Source of the DNA: Vicugna pacos
Lineage: Eukaryota > Chordata > Mammalia > Artiodactyla > Camelidae
Direction: 5' to 3'
NCBI RefSeq assembly: GCF_048564905.1
Contig: NC_133003.1
Location: forward strand, 15,663,832-15,727,831
Length of the DNA: 64,000 nucleotides
Of the stretch, positions 33,990 through 44,574 are shown piece by piece. The first letter of the stretch is position 1. Each line of letters starts with the position of its first letter. The notes under the pieces are model-generated. The model ran no database searches. It saw only the letters and a list, made by a program, of their open reading frames with translations, and was not told the origin of the DNA. The translations under genes and the position numbers were made by a program.

Positions 33990-34478
33990 CAGTTCTGTCC
34001 TGCCTCCTCTCCAGCCCATGGCTACTGCCCAAGCCCAGAGCATCACCATCTCTTACTGGTGACAAGAGACTTTTAACAGACTAACAACAGACTCTTAGGC
34101 TTTGCACAGTCTCGTGTTGCCTTCTGCTTCAGCCTCATCTCCAGGGCCTCCGTTCATGTATACTGCGTTTCAGTGAAAGTAAACTTCTTGTAGTTCCCTG
34201 TTTTCTCTGTCTGGAACACCCACCCATCTGGCCTCCCTACCTTTCTTCCACCTGCCTGGGAACTAGAATTTCCTGAAATACCCACCTAAAAACTCACCTC
34301 TTTTAGGAACCTCCCTTGACAGAATGAGTCATACCTTCCTGCAGGCTGTTGTTGTACCTTTATTAGATTATAGTGTAAACAAATCCTGTCTGCATCATCT
34401 TCCCCACCTGACTCTGAGGCCAGAAACTCTGCCTTAGTCATCTTTGTGGACACTGGCCCTGGCCCTGAGGAAGGGCTC
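33990..34478 (+). mobile_element. L2 LINE 3' region, interrupted by an MLT1 LTR
   Basis: Sense L2 blocks: 'cttcagcctcatctccagggcctcc', 'gtaaacttcttgtagttccctg', 'tctggaacacccacccatctgg', 'actcacctcttttaggaacctccc', 'cccacctgactctgaggcc', 'tgtggacactggccctggcc'. It then reaches 'gaagggctc', where the LTR is inserted. The L2 tail resumes at 34880 as 'aataaagttttgtggc' up to about 34896. The join 'ggctc|aataaa' restores the L2 end, so the LTR is younger than the L2. Confidence 0.85.
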
Positions 34479-34874
34479 TGCTATAGACGGAATGTTTGCC
34501 TCTCCTCCATTCATATGTTGATTCCTAATCCCCAGGGCACATGCAGCCCTGGTATTGGGTGGTGATGATATTGGGAGGTGGGGTCTTTGGGAGGTGATTA
34601 GGTCATGAAGGTGGAGCCCTCATGAATGGGATTCGTGTCCTTGTAAAAGAGACCCCCCCCACCCCCGAGCTCCCTAGCCCTTCTGCCATGTGAGGACACA
34701 GGGAAAATACAGTCATGTATGAACCAGGAACTGGGCCCTCACCAGACACAGACTCTGCCAGTGCTTTCATCTCTGAGGTCCCAGCCTCCAGAACTGTGAG
34801 AAAGTAAATTTCTGTTGTTTATAAGTCACTTAGTCTGTGATCTTTTGTTACAGGAGCCCAGAAGGGCTAAGAGA
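34479..34874 (+). mobile_element. MLT1-type solo LTR (ERVL-MaLR) with 5-bp duplication
   Basis: A 396-bp LTR. Blocks: 'aatgtttgcctctcctccattcatatgttg', 'ggtggggtctttgggaggtgattaggtcatg', 'ggtggagccctcatgaatggg', 'ctgccatgtgaggacacag', 'gaaccaggaactgggccctcaccagac', 'ccagcctccagaactgtgag', 'tttctgttgtttataagtca'. This is the classic MLT1 order. ggctc at 34474-34478 repeats at 34875-34879, the 5-bp duplication expected of ERVL-MaLR. No internal region remains, consistent with recombination between paired LTRs. Age: early eutherian. Confidence 0.93.
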
Positions 34875-34896
34875 GGCTCAATAAAGTTTTGTGGCA

Positions 34897-35560
34897 TGTA
34901 TCAGTTACGTAATGCTGCATAACAAATCACCCCGAAACTTAGGAACCTGAAACAGCCACCATCATTTATTATCTCTTACGGTTTGTAACCAGGAATTTAA
35001 AAGTGGCTCAGCTGAGTGGTTCTGACTTGGGGTCTTTTGAGAAGTTGCAGCCAAGGTTTCTACCTTGACCACAGTCATCTAGAGCCTTGACTGGGGCTGG
35101 AGGCTCCACTCCTAAGGTGATTCATGTGGCTGCCGGTTGGGGACTGCCTATGGGTAGGAGGTCTCAGGTCATGTCCAGGAGGTAACATTGCCAGATAAAT
35201 GCATGACATTCCATTGCATTTGAATTTCAGAAAAATGAAAAAATTTTTACTGTACCTGTGTCCCAAATTACATTTTTATTTGATCAGTCTGGCTACCCTA
35301 ATATAAAGGCCTCTCTGTAAGACAGCTCAGGAGTCCTCACAATATGGAGGCAGGCTTTACCCAGAATGCTCCCAAGGCAGAAGCTGCAATCCCTTTTGTG
35401 ACCTAGGTTCAAAAGTCACACATGGTCACTTTCCCCTTAATCTGCTGGTCGTGTAGGCCAGCCCTGACTCAGTTTGAGAAGGGATAACATAAGAGCGTGA
35501 ATACCCAGAGGTGAGGTGCGGCAGGGCAGCCTTGGAGGCTGACTGCCACATGGAATAAAC
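34897..35560 (-). mobile_element. MLT1-type LTR fossil (older subgroup), with a nested insert
   Basis: Begins tgtatcagttacgtaatgct and continues 'gcataacaaatcaccccgaaacttagg', 'tttattatctcttacgg', 'ggctcagctgagtggttct', 'gcagaagctgcaatcccttttgtgacc', 'aagtcacacatggtcac', 'ggccagccctgactcag'. That is the reverse complement of an MLT1F-J-like LTR. A DNA-transposon remnant at 35183-35300 splits it. It starts within 20 bp of the neighbouring L2 tail. Confidence 0.75.
35183..35300. mobile_element. Palindromic non-autonomous DNA-transposon remnant inside an MLT1 LTR
   Basis: The ends read 'acattgccagataaatgcatgac' and 'gatcagtctggctaccct', related as imperfect terminal inverted repeats (ttgccaga against tctggcta). 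The inside has 'gcatttgaatttcagaaaa' and 'tgtcccaaattacatttttattt', matching a known mammalian palindromic element that I cannot name with certainty. Flanking MLT1 text resumes on both sides. Confidence 0.55.
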
Positions 35561-35989
35561 TCCCCAGTAGCTGAATTCCATTCCTAGTATCTCCGGTTAT
35601 TCTCAGGATGCCAGTTGAAACATCCAGTTCCCCATTTTTAAAGTGGGAAGCACAGCCACTTCTGCTGGGTGCTTCTTAGACAGATCCTTGAAGATACCAA
35701 CCAGCCACCATCAAATGCCAGCTTTCATGGAAGGAGGCTGAAGCTTGAGTAGTCTAAAACCCAAGTGGATAATCTAAAAACACTCAGCTATTCATATTGA
35801 AATTGTAAATTCAAATGCACACAGTGTCTTTCTCTGTTCCTCTATCCCGTATATTCCCCACTCATCCCAGCCCCTTCTCCCTCTACTATCAAAAGCCACC
35901 AAAATGCATCTCAAAGTATTCAGGTAGCAGGATGGTCCTCACCGATCCTCTGGAATTGAGTTCACCTCTGCTGCCGACTTAACAGTAAG
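35561..35989. other. Single-copy sequence, nothing recognised
   Basis: I see no gene or supportable repeat here. Confidence 0.4.
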
Positions 35990-36345
35990 ACTCACCCTTG
36001 ACCCCACCTCAGGCACTTGCATCTGCTGTTCCTTCTGCCTGGAAAACTCTCCCCTCAGAGAGCCTTGCTCCTTCTTCTTATTCAGGTCACTGCCCAGATG
36101 TCACCTCCTCTGGGAAGCCTTTCCTGACTAGCCTACTGAATAAAATCCCTCACCAACCCCCCAGATCTGGTCAATTTCTGTCCTTTTGTTTTGTTTCTTC
36201 ATAGCCCCTGCACCTATAGGCAGTCTTCTTTTTCATCTGTTTACTTGTGCATGTCTGTTTCCTCCACTTAGAATGTAAGCTCCAGATGGATCATTTTATG
36301 CTAGACTTTTCCTCCCTAGTTCATTCATTAATTCACCCATTCACT
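35990..36345 (+). mobile_element. L2 LINE 3' fragment
   Basis: Very recognisable L2: 'ttgcatctgctgttccttctgcctgg', 'cactgcccagatgtcacctcctctgggaagcctttcctgac', 'tcatctgtttacttgtgc', 'tctgtttcctccacttagaatgtaagctccagatgg', then 'ttcattcattaattcacccattcactgaac'. Divergence is lower than in the other L2 copies. Confidence 0.9.
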
Positions 36346-36370
36346 GAACATATATATATATATATATATT
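36346..36370. repeat. (TA)n microsatellite
   Basis: An uninterrupted TA run at the end of the L2 copy, likely polymorphic. Confidence 0.85.
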
Positions 36371-37059
36371 GTGTCCCAGGCCCTGTTTTTTTTACCTGAA
36401 TAGACAAGGTCCCATCCACAATCCTTTTCAAGGCAGGTCTCTCTCTGCAGACTTTGTCACTGCTCTTTTGGGCCTGTGCTCTGCTGTGGGACATCACCCC
36501 TAACATTTCTGAAAGCCCGTCTGCCTAGCTGAGAGGGCTTACCGGGAGCTACCTTAATTCTTTCAGAATTTCATATCCACATTCTGGGTTTGATCTTACC
36601 TCAAGGTCATGTATTAATTTGATCATCTTTTCCTCACTCAAGAGGCTAGAGGTGACAGAGTTTTTATTCAAATCAGGTCTCTATGTTCCCTCTAAAATTG
36701 GTTTGCAAACTGGCCAGTTCTCTTTTGAGTCTTATTTCTTTCTTGTGGTAACTTATCACATATAGCTAGTAAGAGCCAGCTGACACTTTCAACATTCTGC
36801 CTGGAGATCCTCCTGGACATGCCCAAAACTTCATTTGGTACATTTTCATCTTCCACGTTAGCACAGACAACTGGACATTGGCTGAGGCAGGATGATCTTG
36901 GCTGGAACAACTTGCTACATACCAGCTACGTTTTATTATCCAATAGGCTAGCCAAGGCATGTTCTCATGGCAATCAGAGACACCCCCCCCCAAAAAAACT
37001 TGAGATCATTTTTAAGTGGCTCACAGCAACAATTTGCCATTAACTCTCGTAACTGTGGA
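36371..37059. other. Unassigned sequence, possibly decayed LTR
   Basis: No gene is supportable. 36590-36965 contains phrases such as 'gccaaggcatgttctcatggcaatcagag' that recall old LTR elements, but not enough to name one. A C-run/A-run sits at 36980-36998. Confidence 0.3.
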
Positions 37060-37345
37060 CCGACTGGAACCAGCAGGGCAGCTCTAACTTGGGTTTTCTC
37101 ATACATTTGCCGTTGGATGGTGGCTGAGGTGGAGTCATCTGAAGACTTGACTGGGCTGTATGTCCAGGATGGCTTACTCACTCGTGTTCAGAGACTTGGC
37201 TAAGATGACTGGAAGGGTGAGGCCTGCTAAGCTTCTCTCCCTATGGCTCACTTAGGCTTCCTCACAGCAGAGCAGCCTTAGAAGAGTTTGAGTTCTTACA
37301 TGGTCGATAGCTTCTCCCAGAGTGAGCATTCAAAGAGCTATATAT
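37060..37345 (-). mobile_element. Probable MLT1-type LTR fossil (older subgroup)
   Basis: Reverse MLT1-like text: 'ggctgaggtggagtcatctgaagacttgactgggctg', 'aggatggcttactcact', 'cttaggcttcctcacagcagagcagcc', 'gagttcttacatggtcgat', 'gagtgagcattcaaagag'. Highly diverged, so both ends are uncertain. Confidence 0.6.
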
Positions 37346-39962
37346 TACTGTAAAATTTTTCAAAATGTACTTATTACACTATTGCTTCTTCATTGTATTT
37401 CTCTTGTGGCAAGACATTGGCCATGGGTGGGGTTACATTTACCATCAAAAACAGAGGAGCAGCAATTACATGGTGAGCACCAAGGCACCTGAGAGGGTTG
37501 GAGTAATCTCAAAGTTGACTGTGTCTTCTTTGCTTGATGAATGTAGAGTGGGGGGCCTCTTCTTGTCAGAATTTCCGGGACCTGTTGGACCTGGCATCCT
37601 CATATGACATCAGAACATTTGATGCCTTGCTTCTTCATCTGATACTGGAACAAATCCACTGGCCTCCCATCTTAAAACCAACAATGACATAATATTCCTG
37701 TCTTAGTTGGAGTTTCCGTGAAAGCAGAACCTGCGATAAGGACTTGGGAGCATGTCGTTTGTTTGGGAGGTGACCCCAGGAGGCAAATGGGAGAGAGTCG
37801 GGGAAATGATATAGAAGAGGAGGAAAAGCCAATAAAGGGGATGTTAGGAAGCGAGGTACCACTGTGTGCAACTGGGGCTTATTGCTAAAAGTCATGAAAA
37901 ACACCTCCTAGAACTATCCAACCAAAGGATGGACAATTACCCAGTCAGGCATTTACCCCCCAGCTTCCTGATGGTTTGGGGGCTACTCCGTAGGGGTTAT
38001 CCATGCATTCAAGCTCAAGCAGAGAATTTGAGCCTGGCCTTGGAGAAGACTTGGGACAGAAAACTGAGGGACTTAAGCTGTTGCAAGATGCTGTCAGCTC
38101 AAGTGAGCTGAGCCTCTGCAGACCTGTCCTCTGTAGCTGGCTGGAGAGGTAGGTGAGCAGATGTCACTAGGGTCACTGGAAGCACCTGGTGCAGCTTCTA
38201 CCAGCCGGCTTGTGTGCTGCTGCTGTTGTTGTTGCTGTTTTCCTATTCAGAGGCAAAAGTCTTCATCTTCGTTCCTCTTCTTGTAGCTTACCTGTGGCCA
38301 TTTAGCAAGCTCGTCGCTGAAGGCTGAGGACAGAGCCAGGACATTCCCATCCTGATTCGGCTGGTTCACACTTGCCTTCCCTCTTAAAAGAGACAAGTGT
38401 ATAGGGTTTAACTTTTGTTTACCTTGAGGGACATTACTGTTTCAGAAAGCTTTTTACTTCTGCATTGCGTTCTTCTCAGAAAAGCGTACCTGGTGAACAA
38501 GGAGTCCAAAGGACTGTCCTCACATATTCCAGGTCATGAGATTGAAATTGGTTTGCTCAGGGGTGTCTCAACTGGCATCTGGGTCCTCTTTAGCCCTTGA
38601 GGAAAGGGGAAACTGCTTTGGAACTGCCTTCCCATCTCCTCCAGGCCAGTTCCATGGCCAGAGGAGGTGTAAAACCCGCTCCCAGACTTCTGCTGATTCT
38701 GGGGAGTTTCTGTTCTCCTGGACCTGCTGCCTCCGGCTTCCTGGGATGTTTTATAGCACATCAACCCCAGTAAGAAATTCAAGCTTGTCTTTCTTTCCAA
38801 CAACAAACAATTGTTCACAGCCAGCATGTGTAAATTTGGTAAATTGCACTAAAGACTGAAGGAGGGCAGATCTCAAGAAGGGCAGGGGTCTCACCCCACT
38901 TCATGCAGAATTCAGACATCTCACTGCTTCCTTCTCTTTCTGCTCCCATCTTTTATCACCGTAACTTTTAGGAATGCCCTGGGAACTCCAAAAACTTTCT
39001 CCTTCTATTATGTAACTCTCCTTGCAGAAAACTTGTCTACTATGCACTCAGAACTTTAAGGAGCCTTTAAAATGTTACTCTGTAACCTTACGAAGGTTTT
39101 TGTTTTGCTTTGCTTTGGTTTGCTTGCTTGTTTGTTTCGAAGACAGTTGTAGTTCCCTCCTTGGGAGGTTTGGTGCCAGCTACCAAGATAATCATACTCT
39201 ACCCATTTCATTAGTGATACTCAACCAACATGTTACTTGTAATTCTGTGCCAGCTGCTGAGATTAGCCCACTCTCTCCACTTTGTTTCTGGCTTATTTGC
39301 CAGTGCTCCCTCCATCCACCTCCACCTGGCCATGGGAGGTCATCCATTCAAATCCCACCTTAGGTGTGACCCAGAGGACATGGCTATGGTACTAGTGCAA
39401 GCAATGGACACCGTTCATTAACTAATTATGACAATTACTGGAAGGATGCTAAGGTGACTCAGGGAATCCAAGTAGCAGGGAAAGCCCTACTGGAAGGCTG
39501 GGCTCAGAGCCGCAAGGAGCCCATGCCGTGTAAGCGTGGAGTTTCAAAACTCTCTCTCTAAGTGACTATCATTGATGTGACTGTGCTCAAAAAACTACCA
39601 ATCCATATTTGTATATGTTCCAAATTTCAAATTCCCGGGACAGAGAATCTCATTGTCTCAGCTTTGCAAAGCATCCACCTGTGAATGTTTGAATGATAGT
39701 TAAAGGAAGAGGAAAGTGAAGGCACATGGTAGAGACGTGGCGCAAGTCCACACGTGAGGTCGAAGCAGGTGAGCAGAGGAGTGGGCTGAGTTTTGGACCC
39801 AGGAAGTCCTCCTGAGAAGGTCTGCTGCAACCATCCATCAGTAGTCTCCATCACACTCACACGGGGTCAGCCTTCGGTTCTGATATCACCGCCCATAGAA
39901 GCCCAGGTCTTCAAGCCTGCTTGACATTGGTTGGTGTTAATTGTTAAACAGAGCATAAGCCA
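37346..39962. other. Single-copy or deeply decayed sequence, no gene recognised
   Basis: 37695-38040 resembles an unassigned old repeat (separate entry). 38217-38242 is an imperfect CTG/TTG run. 39100-39135 is a TTTG-rich run. Open frames at 38534-38859 overlap on both strands, and those at 39022-39421 overlap in two plus frames. No domain seen. Confidence 0.35.
37695..38040 (+). repeat. Possible old interspersed repeat, family not assigned
   Basis: Starts 'gtttccgtgaaagcagaacctgcgataaggacttggg' and continues 'tttgggaggtgaccccagg', 'aagccaataaaggggatgttagg'. I recognise this as a dispersed mammalian repeat, probably LTR-derived, but cannot name it. Blocks at 15215 and 56045 look related. Confidence 0.4.
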
Positions 39963-40099
39963 GGGGAAGGGTATAGCTCAAGTGGTAGAGCACATGCTTA
40001 GCATACACAAGGTCCTGGGTTCAATCCTCACTGCCTCCTCCAAAAGTAATATAAGAAAACCTAATTATTTCCCCACAAAAAATAAATTAATTTAAAAAA
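39963..40099 (+). mobile_element. Camelid tRNA-derived SINE (Vic-1 type)
   Basis: ggggaagggtatagctcaag carries the A box (tagctcaagtgg). Next is 'gtagagcacatgcttagcatac', then aaggtcctgggttcaatcct with a B box (ggttcaatc), then 'cctaattatttcccc' and an A-rich tail. Organisation is the same as the 26.5 kb copy, with less tail. Flanks do not show a convincing duplication, so it may be older or its ends eroded. It is not a functional tRNA gene: the body after the B box is SINE, and no acceptor stem closes. Confidence 0.88.
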
Positions 40100-40793
40100 C
40101 CCCAGTATAATATAAGGTCTCTGGGGAAATTCTAGCTTTAAGGCTTTCAGGCTTGAGAAGCAGATTTCAACTTTTCTGCCACTGCCAGGTGGGCCATGGT
40201 ACAGCTTTTTGCGTCATAGTTCAAGGCACTCGTCTTCTTTATCCTCCCTGTGCTGCTGACCTGGTTCCTGGCCCTTTCTTGATATGTTCTCCCCAGCTCC
40301 TCAGACATCACCTTTCCACCTGCCATGTCTCTGATTTTCCACGACTCCTCTTCCTCTAGCCATTTGCTGCAGGCGGTCACCCCATTTGTGTTCTCTACCG
40401 TCTCTTCTCGTCTCAGGGCTAGAAAGACATTTTGTGTGGAAGTCTGGGAGTGAGTCCCAGAGTCGGTTTAAGCTCTGTGCATGCTCATACTATATAGTTG
40501 TGAATGTTTCCAAGGATGAAACCTAGATGTCTGCTTCTTTAGACTTTTGCATTGCTGTGGATCCTTTTAAATTTTAGTATCAGCCTGTGTGGTTAAAATT
40601 AGTTGTTTAATAAAAAATATTTCTGTTTTTAGTGGCAGGGGTAGGGGACTGGATGGAGTAAGAACAGAAAAACCTGCAGATTCTCAATTCATCAAATCAG
40701 TGAATCCAGCCTGAGCCATTTAGATGTTGCAGTTCTGACCTGTCTGCCACCTGCTGCAGAACACCCTAACTGCTGGCCGAACGTATGACGTGC
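40100..40793. other. Single-copy sequence, nothing recognised
   Basis: I see no gene or repeat here that I can support. Confidence 0.4.
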
Positions 40794-40804
40794 GAGTAGT
40801 ATTT

Positions 40805-41834
40805 TTTTATAAACATTTTTTAATGAGTTATAGTCATTTTACAATGTTATGTCAAATTCCAGTGTAGAGCACAATTTTCCAGTTATACATAAACTTACGT
40901 ACATTCATTGTCATGTTCTCTTTTGCTGTGAGCCACCACAAGATCCTGTATATATTTCCCTTTGCTACACAGTACAGTCTTGTTTATCTGTTCTACATTT
41001 TGAAATCCCAGTCCCTTCCTACCCTTCCATCCCCCGGCAACCACAAGTTTGTATTCTATGTCTATGAGTCAGTTTCTGGGCTTTTTTTTGTTTTTTTTTT
41101 TTAGATTTCACATATGAGCAATCTCATATGATATTTTTCTTCCTCCTTCTGCCTTACTTCACTTAGAATGACATTCTCCAGGAACATCCATGTTGCTGCA
41201 AATGGCGTTACGTTGTCAGTTTTTATGGCTGAATAGTATTCCATTGTGTAAATATGCCACATCTTCTTTATCCAGTCATCTCTTGATAGACATTTAGGCT
41301 GTTTCCATGTCTTAGCTATTGTAAATAGTGCTGCTATGAACATTGGGGTGCAGGTGTGATTTTGCAGTAGGGTTCCTTCTGGGTATATGCCAAAGGAGCG
41401 GGATTCCTGGGTCGTACAGTAAGTCTATTCCTAGTCTTTTGAGGAATCTCCATACTGTTTTCCACAGTGGCTGCACCAAACTGCATTCCCACCAGCAGTA
41501 TAGGAGGGTTCCCTTTTGTCCACAGCCTCTCCAGCATTTGTCATTTGTGGACTTTTGAATGATGGCCGTTCGGACTGGTGTGAGGTAATACCTTATCATA
41601 GTTTTGATTTGCATTTCTCTGATAATTAGTGATATTGAGCATTTTTTCATGTGCCTATTGATCATTTGTATTTCTTCCTTGGAGAATTGCTTGTTTAGGT
41701 CTTCTGCCCATTTTTAGATTGGGTTGTTTGTTTTTTTTCTTATTAAGTCGTGTGAGCTGCTTATATATTCTGGAGATCAAGCCTTTGTCAGTTTCATTTG
41801 CAAAAATTTTCTCCCATTGTGTAGGTTGTTTTGT
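40805..41834 (-). mobile_element. LINE-1, 5'-truncated, minus strand, second 3' UTR lineage
   Basis: Reverse L1. From the left: a T-rich end, then 'gagttatagtcattttacaatg', 'caaattccagtgtagagcac', 'cctgtatatatttccctttgc', then ORF2 C-terminus. The minus-strand frame 41312-41665 holds [18 protein letters not shown], the ORF2 cysteine motif, followed by [17 protein letters not shown]. The 5' break lies at 41834 inside ORF2. Imperfect 11-bp duplications flank it: gagtagtattt (40794-40804) and gagtaatattt (41835-41845). The 3' UTR differs from the 13 kb copy, so it is another camelid L1 lineage. Confidence 0.93.
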
Positions 41835-41899
41835 GAGTAATATTTATTGGTGGCACTAATCAGTCATTTTCCCTATGAGAGGCACACTGTTGAGCTCTG

Positions 41900-43187
41900 T
41901 GCCTAGCGTATTTGCTTGGGATGCCATAGCCAATTACCACAGATGTGGTTCAAAACAACAGAATTTTATTCTCTCATAGTCCAGAAGGCCAGAAGTTCAA
42001 AATCAAGGTGTCAGCAGGGTCACACTCCCTCTGAAGGCTCTAGGGGGATCCTTCTTCGATTCCTCTGGTTTCCAATGGCTCTTGGTATTCCTTTGCTTGG
42101 GGCAGTCTGACTCCAGCCTCTGCCTCTGTCTTCACATGGTCTCCTCTGCATCCTTCTATCCTCTCCTCTTCTGAGAATATCAGTCATTGGGTGTAGGGTC
42201 CACCTTAATCCAATATGTTTCACCTTTTGTTTTCTTTTTTATAATAGGTTATTATAAGATATTGACTATAGTTCTCTGTGCTGTACTGTAGGACCTTGTT
42301 GTTTATCTATTTTATATATAGTAGTTTGTATCTGCAAATCCCAAACTCCTAATTTATCCCTTCCCCCTCCTTTCCCCTTTGGTAACCATCAGTTTGTTTT
42401 CCATGTCTGTGAGTCTGTTTCTGTTTTGTAAACAAGTTCATTTGTGTCTTTTATTAAGATTCCACATTTAAGTAATATCCTACGACATTTGTCTTTCTCT
42501 GTCTGACTTACTTCACTTAGTATGATAATCTCTTAAGTCCATCCATTTGCTGCAAATGTCATTATTTCATTCTTTTGTGTGCCTGAGTAGTATTCCATTG
42601 TATATATATTTACCACAACTTCTTTATCCAGTCATTTGTCGATGGACATTTAGGTTGCTTCCATGTCTTAGCTCCTGTAAATAGTGCTGCTTTAAACATT
42701 GGGGTGCATGTATCTTTTTGAAATAGAGTTTTATCCTGATATATGCCCAGGAGTGGTGGTGCTATATCATATGGTAACTCTATTTTCAGTTTTTAAAGGA
42801 ATCTCTATACTATTTTCCATAACGGCTGCACCAGACTGCATCCCCACCAGCAGTGTAGGAGGGTTCCCTTTTCTCCAAGCCTCTCCAGCATTTATCATTT
42901 GTGTACTTTTGAATGATGGCCATTCTGACAGGTGTGAGGGGATACCTCATGGTAGTTTTGATTTGCGTTTCTCTGATAACTAGCGATGTGGAGCATCTTT
43001 TCATGTGCCTCTTGGCCATCTGTATATCTTCACTGGAGAAATGACTGTTTAGGTCTTCTGCCCCAATATGTTTCATCTTGATAGTTAATTAATTGTCTCT
43101 GCAGAGACCCTATTTCCAAATAAGGTTCCATTCTGAGGTTCCCAGTGGACATGAATTTGGGGGGAACAGTATTCAACTCACTACACA
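41900..43187 (-). mobile_element. MLT1-type LTR fossil (MLT1C/D-like), split by a younger L1
   Basis: Left part 41900-42226: 'gggatgccatagccaattaccacagatg', 'cagaattttattctctcatagtcc', 'aaaatcaaggtgtcagcaggg', 'ctctgtcttcacatggtctcc', 'ccttaatccaatatg'. Right part 43063-43187: 'ctctgcagagaccctatttccaaataaggttccattctgagg', 'atgaatttggggggaacag'. Together these are one reverse MLT1 LTR of about 450 bp. The 836-bp L1 (42227-43062) inserted later. I found no reliable 5-bp duplication. Confidence 0.85.
42227..43062 (-). mobile_element. LINE-1, doubly shortened, nested in an MLT1 LTR
   Basis: Reverse L1 of the same 3' UTR lineage as the 13 kb copy ('tataataggttattataagata', 'gttctctgtgctgtactgtagg'), running into the ORF2 C-terminus. 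The minus frame 42810-43076 includes [20 protein letters not shown]. Duplications are ccaatatgtttcacctt (42210-42226) and ccaatatgtttcatctt (43063-43079), one mismatch in 17. Compared with 13066-13195, about 130 bp of the normal 3' end is missing, although the insertion is flanked by its duplication. This suggests the RNA was cut and tailed at an earlier site. Confidence 0.9.
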
Positions 43188-44227
43188 TGGGATCATTATG
43201 AATCATGATTTCCCTTTCATCAGTGGGAAAGCTGAGGCCCAGGAGGGGAGGCACTGCTTGCCCTGGCATCAGCCGCCCACGGGCAGTGCTGGGCTGTAGA
43301 CTCAGCTCAGTCCAATGCATTCCATGCATTTTCTGCTATGCCATTTTCCTTCTAGAAACCCAGTCTGCAAACTCAAGCCTAGAAAGTAATGGCACCAGTG
43401 GTCACCTACCCATTGGCCTCAGACTATACACCTCAGGCAGAAGGTCAGAGTGGGACTGTAAAAAAAAAAAAAAGAGAGAGAGTTTGTTTTTCATTTCAGA
43501 TATGGTATTGGTTCTAACAGAATGAGGAAGTCATTGGTGTTTTGTAAATGGATGCAGTCGTGCCACGTACTACAATTCTAAATCAGGACAAGACCATCCC
43601 ACCAACACACAAAGGTGGGAGTACAGAAGACCTCTTTCCTCCAGGATCCCAGCTCTCACTGACCAGGTGACCTTAAGCAGGCCACCCTTCTGTGCTTCTG
43701 TAACAGAAGGGTCTAGCATTGGAAAAATGCCTTCCTTGCTGGGGTTTTTCAAATGTATAGAACACATTCTTATGGTTACAGGAAAGTGTCCTTGCCCATG
43801 TATGTTAATATTTGCTGAAGTGTGGGTAGGGTAGAACCAAGAATGTGCTTACTGTTGAATTTTCACCCCTAAGTTAATAGTTAACGTTGTCTCCTTGTTT
43901 GACTCTGTTGCATGTTAGCTTTGGTCAGAAAGAAACATTTTGAAACACCAAACAGAATGGCTGTAGACGTTTGCCTTTCTTCACCTTTACTAGGTACGGT
44001 TTATTTCTGTTAATTTTAGTTCAGGGGAGCTTTTCAAAAATAATGCTATTTCCAAGGTAAAGGGTGCCACTATGCTATTTACCATCTTGGAACTGATGTT
44101 AAGCCTTCAACATAGAAGAGTTTTCTTTCTATGCTTGTGATGTTATTAAGGGCTAGAGACATCTCTTGCAGCAATCTAGAAAACTATTCTTTGTAGGTAG
44201 CTCAGAAAAGTCAAGGTCTTTGGCAGC
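43188..44227. other. Single-copy sequence with a poly(A)/GA simple repeat at 43459-43480
   Basis: No gene is recognised. 43860-44210 is repeat-free and balanced in composition, with nothing decisive. Confidence 0.4.
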
Positions 44228-44453
44228 ACTGTGTACTGGGAACACCGTGAACTTCGGGGTCACACATGCCTTGGTTCAAATTCAAGTTCCCTGACCCACT
44301 ATTCATATAACTTTGGGGTAGGTCACATAACTGCTGAATCTCAGTCTCATCTGTGTGCATCTCAAAATAGTTACTTTATAAAATTATTGGGACTTTTAAA
44401 GGAGCATATGCAAAAACCTGGCACATCGTAGGAGCTCAGTAAATGTTACTCAC
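44228..44453 (+). mobile_element. MIR SINE, near full length
   Basis: Sense MIR: 'cttcggggtcacacatgccttggttcaaattc', 'ctttggggtaggtcacataactgctgaatctcagtctcatctgtg', 'aaattattgggacttttaaagg', and 'aacctggcacatcgtaggagctcagtaaatg'. Confidence 0.85.
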
Positions 44454-44574
44454 CCTCCTGCCTCCTTTAGTCAGCCTTTCTGTAGGATCAAGGGCTGCCA
44501 TTTTGACAATGTGGTTAGGACTTCATGATTAAATTCCTGTCTCTCCCAAGTCTACTCGTGAAATGGAAAAAAAA

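Noticed and set aside
39963-40036. Apparent tRNA gene with A and B boxes
   Set aside because: The boxes belong to a Vic-1 SINE: no closed acceptor stem, SINE-specific body and A-rich tail follow. The same structure recurs at 26502.
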